A stretch of DNA of 64,000 nucleotides from CAYWWM01 sp965198025. Its GTDB lineage: Bacteria; Acidobacteriota; Terriglobia; 2-12-FULL-54-10. The notes below the pieces were generated by a model. That model was not told the origin of the DNA, did no database searches, and saw only the letters and a list, made by a program, of their open reading frames with translations. A program made the position numbers and the translations under genes. Where the stretch lies: positions 620,001 to 684,000 of the forward strand of contig OZ240237.1 in NCBI GenBank assembly GCA_965198025.1, written 5' to 3'. Shown one piece after another: positions 44,698-54,623 of the stretch (positions are counted from its first letter, which is position 1; each line of letters opens with the position of its first letter).

Positions 44698-46977
44698 CTA
44701 GAAAATCTCCGGGAAGTAATAAGTCATCACGCCGTTGATTCGCTTGTCGGTGACGATCAGTTCTTTGTGCTTCGGGTTCAGGGTAATTCCGCGCACCTGT
44801 TCCAGCAGCACATTCGGGCCGCCGATACGGTAGATCGGGCGCGCGTCGCCCCGCGCGAACAGGTCCCACACCCCTACGAAGTTATCCGGGCCGCCGAGTT
44901 CCTCGTTGGTCCGAATACCGGCGACGATCAAGCCCCTCGTAGGCTGCACGGCGATCGGCCCCATGAATCGTTGCAATTCGGTATTCGGTCCCGCGATCAC
45001 CCATTTCGGCTCGTCGTTTCCGGAGGCTGTCCGGTCGAAAATCTGGAACCGCCCGGTGTACCCGCCTCCCGCTCCTGCCACGACCAGCAACTCATGGACC
45101 GGGTCGGCGGCGACCACCAGAGCCCCTAGATCCGGATTCGGACCCAGAACGCGCTTTGGAGCCACATTCCCCTGGGCGTTCCCATCAAACACCAACAAAC
45201 GATCTCTTTGCGGAATTAGGATTTCGTTGTTGACCACGTCCAGCATTATCTTGTCCGTGCTGTTCAATTGGGTTCTTGAACCCTGGATGATCCGGATGGG
45301 AGCCACTTCTCCATCCGAGTCCCCCCGGAAAATCTGAATCGCCTGCGCGTAGAAGTTCGGCACCAGGATGAGGTCCCGGATATGGTCGTAGGCGATGCCG
45401 TGGGTCGAGCGGGTTAGGAGCGTCTTCTGTCCCGCGATGGCGCGAACCGGAGCAGCATTTCTATCCGCCAGCCTGGCGAAGATCGCAATCTGCGGATGGG
45501 ACACTCAGTTGGGCACCAGAATCTGATCGCGCCGCGAGTCATACGCCGGCGCATAGGCGTTGCCGATATTGGGCGTTCCCGTATTAAGCGGGGCGCTGCG
45601 GACCACTCGCAGTGGGGCCACGTCGCCCGACGCCGTGGCGGGGTATACTGTGGCCGTATGGTTCCCGAAGTTCGCCACCCACAGCTCGTCGTGTTCCCAG
45701 TCGTAGAAGACGCCCGTAGGGCTCTTGATCATGCTCCGGGGGCCTTTGATCACCCGCTTCGGAGCCGTGTCTCCGCTCGCCTCCACGTCGAAGACCAGGA
45801 TCGAGTCGCCCGTGTCGTTCGCCACGAAAATCTCCCCGCGCCTCGGGTCCACCGCCAGTGCCGTCGGCCAGTTCAACTGTGTCCGGGGACCCTCGATCAC
45901 GCGGATCGGGGCAACGTCGCCGTGGGCGTCCCGCGGGTATACCGTAATGGACGGTGGCAAGAACTTGCCGGTGCCGGGAACCGTAGCTTCGCGTCCCAGC
46001 GGCCAGTTTGGTTTGCTCGGCAGGTCGTAATATCCTTTTGGATCTAGGTGCCCTGCCTCGGAAGCGGCGGACCGGTCGTGTTCGGCGACCGCACCGAAAT
46101 TGGATACAAACAGCAAATCTTTCGTCGGGTCAATCGCAATCCCGTGGGGATCCGCTAACAAGGTTTTATTTCCCTGAAGCAGGCGGATCGGGGGGTCGTC
46201 TTCTTTGGCCGTCTTCTGAAATACTGAGACCGCGCTGGCCTCCTGGACCGTCAGAAATAGTTCCTGGTGAGCCTCATCCACAGCAATCCCATAGGTGGTG
46301 TGCGGGGTTTTTATGACCCGGTCAGGAGGAATATTTCCCCGAGCGTTCCGCGAAAAGATAACCAGCCGGTCCACCGTGTCGTTGTTGACCGCATAAATAT
46401 CGCCGGTGGCCTGGTCCACGTAGACGCCACACTGATACTCGATCCAGGTATTGTGCCCGCCAATCTTGCGCTTCGGCTCGCTAAAGGCGGCGGTCGGCGG
46501 TGTGTTGGTTGTGCGGTCATAGGTGAGGATGCTGAACGTGCTCTCGTCCGTCATGACCACTTCATCATTCTTCAAATCAACCGCCACCGAACTGTAGGAG
46601 GGGTAGTGGTCCTTGATCATCCGCACGGGCGCCCGCCCGTTTACGGCGGCCACTTCCTCAGGCGTCGGTGTCGGAGCTTGCCCTTGTCGAGCTGGGACGT
46701 CTTGTTCCTGTTGTCCCTGGAGGAGTGCCGTGAAACTCGTACTTGCACTGGCCGGAACCCACTCGCACATCTCCCCATCTGCCCATGCTGGCAGCCGCTG
46801 GATGGAAACCAACTGTGGCCCCCCGATCGGACGGCGTGCTGCTTGCTTTGCCCCACCCTTCATCTCTCCTTGGGGGACCGGCCAAAGTAAGATCATCCAA
46901 CCGCCGATCGCAGCTATGACTGTCAGGACCACGACGAGCCCTTGCCCTTGTCTCAACTGGATCCGTTTCGCGTTCAT
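44698..46977 (-). CDS. Membrane-anchored beta-propeller protein split by an in-frame TGA
   Basis: One frame of about 759 codons is interrupted only by TGA at 45505-45507 (codon 491). The N-terminus has a signal anchor (LVVVLTVIAAIGGWMILLWP). The rest repeats a blade unit of the type ASGDVAPIRVIEGPRTQLNW, PTALAVDPRRGEIFVAND, seen at least eight times on both sides of the TGA, so the propeller continues through the stop. Without readthrough a 490-residue product with an incomplete propeller results. After the TGA a hairpin can form (see findings). NHL-like propellers of this kind are extracytoplasmic and of unknown function here. It could be a simple nonsense mutation, a sequencing error or recoding. 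Confidence 0.75.
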
Positions 46978-47079
46978 TGGTCATGCACCTCCCGGAAATT
47001 CCCGTCAAACAATTTCCCGACGAACCCTGAGACAAATATTCTAGCACTAAAAAAAAGTAAATACCCACCAAAACTAAGG

Positions 47080-48552
47080 GTATTTGTTTAGCGTGCCAGT
47101 GGGCGTGGAGTCGTCAAATCCAACACCCGTGGTCGAGGCGAACAGAGCAGGCGCTCCAGCAGGGGCACAACGGGCCGCTGGTGCTGGCGGCACGTTTCGA
47201 GGATGCTGAGCAAGATGCTTTGCGTGCGGGCTCCGTTCGCCGTGCGGTTTCCTCCCCAGACCTTCCGCGTGACCACCATCGGACGGATGGCCTGTTCGGC
47301 CCGCCAGTTGGTGGCTTCCAATCCGGGACAGTACAGGAAGGTAAACACAGCCTCCCGTTCCCGCACGAGGTGGTTCCGCAAGCGCCGGTTGGCGGGCGAG
47401 CGCGTGCGCCTCTGCAACACGCGATCCAGCCGCGCTTCTAGTTGTCCTCGGGCCACTGCCACCCCGTGCGGGCTGAGCTGGCCCCGGTCGCGGCGGTCCC
47501 GCAGGTCGAGAGACGATTGCAACAGGGTTTGGACTGCACGCGGAAACTGTGCCCCGTTGGTTCCCGCCACCGGGATCATCTCCCGACAGCGGCGCAGCAG
47601 GTGGGCCAAGCAGGTCGGGTGCAGAGCCTTCCCAAACTGCCGATAGACACCCCAGCCATCGCGCACCAGAAATCCGTCAAATCCCTCTCCCAGAACCGCC
47701 GCCGCTTGCTCGAACCCGCGCCCCGGCTGAATCGCATAGACCGTCATCGCGGGACTGCTGAACGCCCACATCCACCACAGTTGCCCGCCCACCTTCCAGC
47801 CGGTCTCATCCGGCGTCACGCTGAGTTCGGCCCGAATCCGTTTCCGCAGCCCCTCATACGTCGGTCCGGCTTTCTTCGCCACTCGCTCCATCGCCTGGCA
47901 TAAACCGCCTCGGCTCACCCGCAGCCCCCAGCCTTGTTCCAGCACGCCGTCTTGCCATAGGGCAGTCCCAAACCTTTATTCAGTTGCGTAGCCAGCGCCA
48001 CCGCCCGCGGCCCCACCTGCGACGCCGCACTCCCCACCGCCTGAGAACTCTGTCGCCGATGTCGACCTTGCACCCGCTGCCGGCAGCGCCGACAACGACC
48101 GTGGTGAATCCGAAACTCGATCCGCTCGACGCGTGGCGAGGGAATCTCGGTTTGATACTGCGATACGACCCCGGTCTCCTCCACCTCGCCCCCGCAGTGC
48201 GGACAGTGCGTCGGTAGGGGAACTTCCACCCCCTCGTCCACCACCTCGGGAATCTCCCGCCGACTGCGCGGGCCGTACTCCTGGCCTGCCTTCCGTCCTG
48301 GTGTTTGGGGATTCACCTTGGGTTGTCGCCGTGAGAACGCCGCCGCCTGTCGTTTGGCCGCTCGCAGTGCCTCCTCTAAGGCCCGCCCCAGACGCTCGTT
48401 CTCCGCTCGGAGCCCCTCGATCTCCCGTTCCAAACGAGCCATCTTTTCGGATTCGTTTCCCTGATCCACATCGTTCGGTTAATCGCTCTCCCCCACAACG
48501 CAACTCCATTCCCATCCTTCCGATCACTTGTGCCTTTACGCTAAACAAATAC
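47080..48552 (-). mobile_element. IS66-type element, short form with tnpC only
   Basis: GTATTTGTTTAGCGT at 47080 is repeated inverted at 48538-48552. Only the large transposase is present; the tnpA and tnpB accessory genes of full IS66 elements are missing. An 8-bp duplication is not evident. Its left border lies just upstream of the propeller gene and may affect its promoter. Its right border cuts a GmrSD-like gene. Confidence 0.75.
47088..48469 (-). pseudogene. IS66 transposase TnpC with one frameshift
   Basis: The N-terminal part (ATG 48469) has a coiled coil (LEREIEGLRAENERLGRALE), two zinc-binding pairs (THCPHCGGEVEE and GRCRRCRQRV) and NKGLGLPYGKTA. A one-base loss near 47945 shifts the frame. 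The DDE part then reads LSVTPDETGWKVGGQLWWMW (first Asp), FLVRDGWGVYRQF (second Asp) and ATNWRAEQAIRPMVVTRKVW (Glu), ending at 47088. All motifs survive, so one base separates it from an intact gene. Confidence 0.88.
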
Positions 48553-48935
48553 ACTCTGCCGTCAACTCCTTCGCAGTAGTAATTTCAGCCTTTCCGATTT
48601 TCTGGGCACGAAGCGCATAGTTGCGATCCAAAAGACCGCCCCTTCCGCCATAGATTAGGAATCGGACGGACCAAAACACAAAGAGTCGAAATGCCAACTT
48701 CGCTTCCTTTACCGAGAACTTACGCAACACGGCGAACATGAGTGGTCGGATTTGCTTGACCCGAAGGTCTTTGATGATGGTGGCTAGATGCTTCTTGGTA
48801 CTGGTTCCATATTCATTCCACTTCTTGTGCTCTGGATTGAACAAGGCAGCATAATCGTTCGCCCCTTCCGCCAATTCTTCAAGAAACTCCAATGAACGAT
48901 TTTGGCTGTTCACTGTTTGCTTCATCTCGTCGAGC
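48553..48935 (-). pseudogene. GmrSD/DUF262-like protein remnant
   Basis: The minus strand reads MKQTVNSQNRSLEFLEELAE, GANDYAALFNPEHKKWNEYG, LATIIKDLRVKQIRPLMFAV, LRKFSVKEAKLAFRLFVFWS and VRFLIYGGRGGLLDRNYALR. This looks like the helical middle-to-C-terminal part of DUF262 proteins (GmrS-type nucleases of type IV restriction). The catalytic N-terminal DGQQR block is absent. The IS66 end cuts the 3' side and an IS630 fragment cuts the 5' side. It suggests that a phage-defence gene once stood here. Confidence 0.6.
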
Positions 48936-49132
48936 GGTGGTTTGCCACCTTGACCGAGCGCCCACTGCGTCGCGGCGTGCATCGCAGCACCCAGGAACTG
49001 CAGAAGGCTCTCGGCCAGTACGTGAAAACTTATAACCGGGAACCCCAACCGTTCGTTTGGACCAAAACCGCCGACGAAATCCTGGCCAATGTCGCCCGAT
49101 TTTGTCAGCGAATTTCTGACTCAGGACACTAG
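48936..49132 (+). pseudogene. IS630 transposase C-terminal fragment
   Basis: The fragment reads RWFATLTERPLRRGVHRSTQ, ELQKALGQYVKTYNREPQPF, VWTKTADEILANVARFCQRI and SDSGH with a stop. This is the typical end of one IS630 subtype (…KPFVWTKTADEIL...RISNSGH). Nothing of the upstream catalytic domain remains. Confidence 0.8.
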
Positions 49133-49424
49133 TTCCCAAAAGACATCCGCCTGCGGACTAACTCGCCTGAAATCCGCTTCAACGATCGCTTCGAAACCAC
49201 CAACATCCGAACCTCGCACTGCCCTTACTCACCCACAGCCGCGCGCGTAAGCAAGAGTCATACGCTTTACGAAGGGCGCCGAACTTCCAGCCCGATCCTT
49301 CCCAGTCGCGGCTTGATTTTATTTCCATCCAGACTTTTTCCTCCGTGATACAATTGCTGTTAAGAGGTGAGAACCACACTGCAGCGTATATCTGTATAAT
49401 GCGTCGCAGGAGAGGGAGGCTACG
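49133..49424 (+). promoter_or_regulatory. Intergenic region with a candidate promoter
   Basis: No gene is seen. A perfect TATAAT lies at 49395-49400, about 25 bases before the ATG at 49425, with GAGAGGGAGG as the ribosome binding site. The -35 position (about 49372) reads AACCAC, a poor match. Confidence 0.4.
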
Positions 49425-50447
49425 ATGCAGACTCGAGTATCTTTTCGATTGGTAGGTGCTTTATGCGTGATCCTGTTCGCTGCGCCAACTATTCTGTGGG
49501 GGCAGACAGGTGATTCTCCGTGGGAGCACTATACCCAGGCGGAAATGGAAGCCAATGAGCAAGCTTCTCTTCACGGCGGTTCTCCTTTGCTTGGATTTCC
49601 TCAACCCGATTCTGCGGAATCGGCCCGAGAACTGCTGCTTCAACTTTCAACTACAGCTAGGACACCCTCGCGGAATCTTTTGATCCACTCAATCCTTGCG
49701 GGCGTCGCGGTGCCGGTCTTTACGCCCGTGGCTCTCGCCCAGACTACGGCGAGACCGCCGGGCTTGTCCGGCATTTGGATGCGCCGACGGGGGCCAGGCG
49801 AGGGCCCAAGCTGGTTTGGCACGGAAGTCCCTCCAATGCTGCCCCCGGCGAAGCGAATCTACGACGAGCACCGCGGGGGGGGGCAGATCCCGGATCAGGA
49901 CCCGGGACTCGACGAGTTGGACCCGCAGATTTATTGTCTGCCGCACGGCTTCCCTCGGGCCTTGACCCAGAACTATCCGTTTGAGATCGTGCAGACCCCC
50001 GAGGTGGTTTACATGCTCTTCGAGACGAGGTGGATGACACGTCGAATTTACCTTGACGGGCGGAAGATGCCGGAGAATTATCCCACCTCCTTCATGGGAT
50101 TATCGACCGGCAAGTATGACGGGGACACGCTGGTCGTCGAAACGGTCGGCCTCAACGACTTGACCTGGATAGATACCCGAGGGGTTCCACATAGCGACGC
50201 TCTGCGCGTTACGGAGCGCATCCGCCGCGCCAACACGACTACCTTGGAGATAGACTTCCAGTTCGACGACCCGAAAACGTTTTCCATGCCCTGGGGGGAC
50301 AAGAAAACATTTGAATTAAAGCCGGACTGGCAAATCATGGAACACATTGGCAACTGCGAGGACCGTTTCCGCTACAACTTTAGAGAAAAGGTGTTTCGTG
50401 GGACAGTCCGGTGGCAGTCGCCGGAACAGGCGGAAGGCAAGCGGTGA
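49425..50447 (+). CDS. Secreted GRWDGDTL-family protein with two tandem signal-like segments
   Basis: A 340-residue protein. The first 27 residues form a signal peptide (VGALCVILFAAPTILWGQ). About 55 polar residues follow (SPWEHYTQAEMEANEQASLH). A second signal-like segment appears at 82-106 (LLIHSILAGVAVPVFTPVAL, AQ), after which the usual domain starts (PGLSGIWM). Family blocks are YPFEIVQTPEVVYMLFE, KYDGDTLVVETVGLNDLTWI (Lys-Tyr instead of Arg-Trp), LEIDFQFDDPKTFSMPWGDK and ELKPDWQIMEHIGNCEDRF. It appears to be a fusion of a small secreted protein to a full gene whose own signal peptide became internal. The internal segment may act as a membrane anchor. Confidence 0.85.
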   Translation: MQTRVSFRLVGALCVILFAAPTILWGQTGDSPWEHYTQAEMEANEQASLHGGSPLLGFPQPDSAESARELLLQLSTTARTPSRNLLIHSILAGVAVPVFTPVALAQTTARPPGLSGIWMRRRGPGEGPSWFGTEVPPMLPPAKRIYDEHRGGGQIPDQDPGLDELDPQIYCLPHGFPRALTQNYPFEIVQTPEVVYMLFETRWMTRRIYLDGRKMPENYPTSFMGLSTGKYDGDTLVVETVGLNDLTWIDTRGVPHSDALRVTERIRRANTTTLEIDFQFDDPKTFSMPWGDKKTFELKPDWQIMEHIGNCEDRFRYNFREKVFRGTVRWQSPEQAEGKR

Positions 50448-50944
50448 GACGGCGACCCCGACAGGGATCTATACGGCGTGGGTCCACCGCCACGGCCTGC
50501 TGCACGAGGCGGTAGAACAGCTTGCCCCGGTTACACGACCTGCGGCGATTAAAGTAAAACGCGAACTCGTTCCCGATAGAAGTGCAGATGTTCCTGGCTT
50601 ACGGCACCTTGATACGTCCCTCCCAACCATCGCTTCAGCAGCGACACTACCCGATGGACTCGGGCACACATCGTGCTTGATTGCCAGGAGGAGTTCAGTG
50701 CCGCCGGCATAGGAGAGGGCATCCTCGCTAAAATGGGTCAGCATCTCGACCGCTTCCGCGAGGGTGGCGGGCTGCTGGATTTCGAACCGGCGGAGAAGCA
50801 TCATGGGCGCGATATCGCCGCGGGAGGCTTGCGCACACGCATGGCAAGACTTCCTTGCCCAATAGCTCGACGGAACCGCTCCCATTCTGTAAAGCGAAAC
50901 CGTAAAAGGACGGGTGTTGGGTACCGGCACCACCTCATCATGCT
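50448..50944. other. Debris region with one recognisable gene fragment
   Basis: Apart from the CoxM-like N-terminal fragment at 50667-50804 no gene is recognised. Confidence 0.4.
50667..50804 (-). pseudogene. N-terminal fragment of a second CoxM-like FAD subunit
   Basis: About 46 codons read MMLLRRFEIQQPATLAEAVE, MLTHFSEDALSYAGGTELLL, AIKHDV. This matches the N-terminus of molybdenum-hydroxylase FAD subunits, including the AGGTELL flavin loop. It differs from the coxM at 2111-2983, so it comes from another operon. The rest of the gene is missing. Confidence 0.65.
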
Positions 50945-51212
50945 CAGCATCGTGGGAACCGGCCTGGTGCGCCGCCTGGAGCGGGACCTGCGGAACTGCT
51001 GCCGTTCTTTGACTTCCCCCGGCACCTGTGGCGGAAGCTGTGCACCACCAACGTCATCGAGCGTTGCTTCGTGGAGGTGCGGCGGCGAACCCGCCCCATG
51101 GTCTGCTTCGTCAACGAACCCAGCGTGGACCGGATTATCTATGCGATCTTTAACCGCTACAACCCACAATGGAAAAATCGTACCCTCCGGGTTTTTGCAC
51201 AGGCGGCTTGAC
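50945..51212 (+). pseudogene. IS256-type transposase C-terminal fragment
   Basis: The plus strand carries LVRRLERDL and, after a one-base shift, ELLPFFDFPRHLWRKLCTTN, VIERCFVEVRRRTRPMVCFV, DRIIYAIFNRYNPQWKNRTL and VFAQAA with a stop at about 51212. The TTNVIERCF block holds the catalytic Glu of mutator-type transposases. It is a different IS256 type from the intact one at 18660. Confidence 0.8.
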
Positions 51213-51227
51213 ATCACTTACGGGCTA

Positions 51228-51257
51228 TTGACAAGATATTCCAAATAGTGGTATACA
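51228..51257 (+). promoter_or_regulatory. Sigma70-type promoter of the TonB receptor gene
   Basis: TTGACA (51228-51233), an 18-base spacer and TATACA (51252-51257, within GGTATACAATT) give a near-consensus promoter. It lies about 45 bases upstream of the start codon and just after an IS256 remnant, whose last bases contain another TTGACA (51208-51213). Confidence 0.7.
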
Positions 51258-51300
51258 ATTCCGACTGACCATATCTAATTCGGATAATTCGGAGGGGATC

Positions 51301-54300
51301 ATGTCAAGGCAATCCAGGAAAGTTCGTGAGACGTTCAACCGAAGCGGTGTTTTCTGTATTGTATTCCTGACCGTCTCAACGATTGCGCTAGCCCAGCTGC
51401 CCACAGTGACGATCCTGGGCACGGTGCAGGATAGCACCGGTGCTCTCGTGCCTGACGCAGCCATAACAGTACGCAACTTGGATACCGGCCTGGCGCGCAC
51501 GGGCGGGAGCGATGCGGGCGGCTCGTACCGCTTTGCAGCATTGCCTGTGGGAAGCTACGAGGTGCGAGCCGAAAGAGAGGGATTTCGTGCCGAAGTGCGC
51601 AGCGGCCTCACGCTGGCGGTGGGACAGGAAGCAGTGGTGAATTTTGCCTTACAGGTGGGAGCGGTCGAGCAAACGGTGGAGGTGACGGGAGAAGCTCCGC
51701 TGGTGAATACCACGAGCGGGTCCTTAGGCTGGCTTGTGAATGAGCAGCAAGTGGCGGAACTGCCGCTCAACGGCAGGAACTATGTGGACCTGACGCTGCT
51801 GCAACCTGGCGTGGTCAAGTTCCGGCCCGAGGGTTCCGGAGCTAGCTCGAGTGGTGGCACCGCGTTCAGCGCCAATGGTGCGCCGATCCGATCCAACCAG
51901 TACATGTTGGACGGAGCTCCGGTGGGGCTTGCTCAGGGGACGAATAGCGCATCGTCTACCGGTGCCACATTGGGAATTGAAGGGATTCGGGAGTGGCGCG
52001 TGCTTACGAACTCCTCCAGCGCCGAATACGGCATGCGGATGGGGGCTCAAATGATCATGGTGAGCAAAGGCGGAACCAACCTCTTCCACGGTTCGCTCTT
52101 TGAATATTTGCGCAACAGCGCGCTCGATGCCCGGAATTTCTTTGACTACAAGACCGCCGAAGCGCCGCGGCGTCTGCCGGCCTTTACCCGGAACCAGTTC
52201 GGCGGGTCGGTGGGCGGGCCTATCCAGAGGGACAGGGTATTTTTCTTCGCCACGTACGAAGGGCTGCGGCAGCGTCTCGGACTGACGACGATTTCCGATA
52301 CGATTCCTCCATCTGCCAAGGTGGATGGGGGGCTGGTGCCGCAGATTTCCCCCACAGTTAGGCCCCTGTTGACGCTATATCCCGATCCGAATCTGTCGGG
52401 CAACCGGTTCACCTTCCCGGCAACCCAGCCAGCTAGGGAGGATTACGGACAGATTCGAGGTGACTACAACTTCTCTGACAACGATGCGTTTTTTGCCCGA
52501 TTCACTATCGACGACGCAGAACTGGTAAATCCCCAGAGTTTCCCGCAGTTCACGGAAAACAATTCCAATAGGTATATGTATCTGACCGTGTCGGAAACCC
52601 ATACCTTTTCGCCAGCCATGGTGGGCACGTTCCGGTTTTCTTTCAGCCAATCGAAACCGGACCAACTCCATGCTTCGGATATCAGTGGCCCAGGGTTTTC
52701 CTTTGTGGAGGGGCAGAGGATAGGCGAACTTGAGGTAGGAGGCCTTAGCGGGATGGGATCGAATGCGGGCGGCTTCGGTGGAGACGACCAGAATATCTAC
52801 ACTTGGAGCGCGGATCTGTTTTACACGAGAGGCCGACATACCCTGAAGTTCGGGACTCTCATCAACCGGATTGATCACCACATCGGGAATGGAGGGAACA
52901 TCTTGGGGAAGGTCGCCTTTGCAAACCTCCCCTCATTTCTGGAAGGCAACCCAGACGTTTATACCGCCAATGTGCCTGGCGGTCAGACAACCAGGGACTA
53001 TGTATTCTACACGCCAAGTTTTTACGTCCAGGACGACTACCGGGCTTTGCCCAATTTGACGTTGAACCTCGGCCTGCGCTACGAGTTCCATACAGACTAT
53101 AAAGAAGTGAACGGCCAGGGATCGGCATTGCGAGACAACCAGCGTGATGCGGAATTTACGGTGGGGCTGCCGTTTAAGAACCCGTCGCGGAGGAATTTTG
53201 GTCCGCGGTTCGGGTTTGCCTGGGACGTGATGGGGGATGGGAACTCGTCGGTGCGTGGGGGTTTTGGTATAATGTATGAGCTCATGAATTGGGTTGGTAT
53301 GCTGTCCGGTGCAGCGCCTAACACGCCACCGTTTGGGGGCAGAAGTAGGGTCACTAATCCTCCTCCTGGCAGCTTTATGCTTCCCATCGAATTCCCTTCG
53401 GGGGGTGGAAGAACTCCCGAGTCGTTCGACTTCAACGTCCAACAACCTCACATGCTGCATTACAATCTCACGCTGGAGCGGGAGTTGCCCGGGAATATGG
53501 CGGTGACGGTGGCCTACGCAGGTTCCCGGGGGTTCAATCTCGCCACGAGCGTGGACGGGAATCCGGCGTTCCCGACGATTCTTTCCGACGGCCGGAAGTT
53601 TTGGACCGGGGAGGAACCTCGCATTAACCCCCATTGGGATTCCATTACATACGTGACCGCTTCAACCAATTCCTGGTACAACTCTATGCAATTCACATTG
53701 CGTAAGCGTTTGAGCAGGGGCCTACAATTCGAAAGCGCCTACACGTGGTCGAAGTTGCTCGACGAAAAACAAGGGATGTCGGGTCACGATAATGGCGGAA
53801 GCGACGACGGTTTCAAATACCCGGAGCCAACGAATCGGAGCGCGCGGAAAGGATGGGCCGATTACAGCCTAGCCCACAACTGGCGATTCAATACCATCTA
53901 TCGTTTCTCGGAAATCGCAGGTTTGAATGGCGTTGGAGGGGCCCTTCTGAACGGCTGGTGGGTGAGCGGGATCCTGAGCGCGCAGACCGGTACTCCGATG
54001 ACACTTTACGTGACCAGCAACCGTTCGCGCTCACAGGTTGGGAATGTGAACCGTGATCTCCCCCACCTGTTATCGGGCCGCAACAATGACAATATCGTGT
54101 CGGGAACAACCGCCGGTTGCCTGGGAGTTGCGGCGGGCCAAAAGCTCGGCGGACCAGAGCTTTATTATGATCCCTGCGCTTTTTCGATCCCGGCAGCGGG
54201 TTTTTTGGGAACAGCGGGGCGAAACATCCTGTTCGGTCCCGGTCTGGTCAATCTGGATTTCTCGTTGGTCAAGGATATTCCACTACGATATTTAGGTGAA

Positions 54301-54486
54301 GGTGGAAAGTTGGAATTCCGCACCGAATTCTTCAATCTCCTCAACCGAGCCAACTTCTATAGGCCCGGCAATTCACTGTTCGGCGCGAAAGAGGATGTGG
54401 AAGCTCCCCTGGGCGGGGCAGGACGAATTGACGGGACCGCCACCACCTCGCGGCAGATCCAGTTCGCCTTGAAGGTTATTTGGTAG
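51301..54486 (+). CDS. TonB-dependent receptor with N-terminal carboxypeptidase-regulatory domain (Oar-like)
   Basis: A 1061-residue outer-membrane protein. The order is: signal peptide (FCIVFLTVSTIALAQ, 1-32), carboxypeptidase-regulatory beta domain (about 35-118; GTVQDSTGALVPDAAITVRN), plug (about 130-290; ELPLNGRNYVDLTLLQPGVV, SNQYMLDGAPV, GMRMGAQMIMVSKGGTNLFH), then a beta-barrel with Asn-rich loops and a closing aromatic strand (RQIQFALKVIW). This architecture is hugely expanded in acidobacteria and imports large or scarce organic substrates with TonB-ExbBD energy. The start ATG 51301 follows GGAGGGG, and a good promoter lies upstream. An amidohydrolase follows on the same strand, so ring or amide compounds are plausible ligands. 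Confidence 0.95.
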   Translation: MSRQSRKVRETFNRSGVFCIVFLTVSTIALAQLPTVTILGTVQDSTGALVPDAAITVRNLDTGLARTGGSDAGGSYRFAALPVGSYEVRAEREGFRAEVRSGLTLAVGQEAVVNFALQVGAVEQTVEVTGEAPLVNTTSGSLGWLVNEQQVAELPLNGRNYVDLTLLQPGVVKFRPEGSGASSSGGTAFSANGAPIRSNQYMLDGAPVGLAQGTNSASSTGATLGIEGIREWRVLTNSSSAEYGMRMGAQMIMVSKGGTNLFHGSLFEYLRNSALDARNFFDYKTAEAPRRLPAFTRNQFGGSVGGPIQRDRVFFFATYEGLRQRLGLTTISDTIPPSAKVDGGLVPQISPTVRPLLTLYPDPNLSGNRFTFPATQPAREDYGQIRGDYNFSDNDAFFARFTIDDAELVNPQSFPQFTENNSNRYMYLTVSETHTFSPAMVGTFRFSFSQSKPDQLHASDISGPGFSFVEGQRIGELEVGGLSGMGSNAGGFGGDDQNIYTWSADLFYTRGRHTLKFGTLINRIDHHIGNGGNILGKVAFANLPSFLEGNPDVYTANVPGGQTTRDYVFYTPSFYVQDDYRALPNLTLNLGLRYEFHTDYKEVNGQGSALRDNQRDAEFTVGLPFKNPSRRNFGPRFGFAWDVMGDGNSSVRGGFGIMYELMNWVGMLSGAAPNTPPFGGRSRVTNPPPGSFMLPIEFPSGGGRTPESFDFNVQQPHMLHYNLTLERELPGNMAVTVAYAGSRGFNLATSVDGNPAFPTILSDGRKFWTGEEPRINPHWDSITYVTASTNSWYNSMQFTLRKRLSRGLQFESAYTWSKLLDEKQGMSGHDNGGSDDGFKYPEPTNRSARKGWADYSLAHNWRFNTIYRFSEIAGLNGVGGALLNGWWVSGILSAQTGTPMTLYVTSNRSRSQVGNVNRDLPHLLSGRNNDNIVSGTTAGCLGVAAGQKLGGPELYYDPCAFSIPAAGFLGTAGRNILFGPGLVNLDFSLVKDIPLRYLGEGGKLEFRTEFFNLLNRANFYRPGNSLFGAKEDVEAPLGGAGRIDGTATTSRQIQFALKVIW

Positions 54487-54623
54487 TCTTTTATGGTAGA
54501 GGATTGAGTCACATTTCGTTGAGTGTCGAGAATAAGGCGACCCGCGTGCGATTGTGGCGTTTGTCCTGACCCCGGAGCGCGTCTGGCGCGCCCTGAAAGA
54601 AAAATCTAGCCAGGAGGACAACA

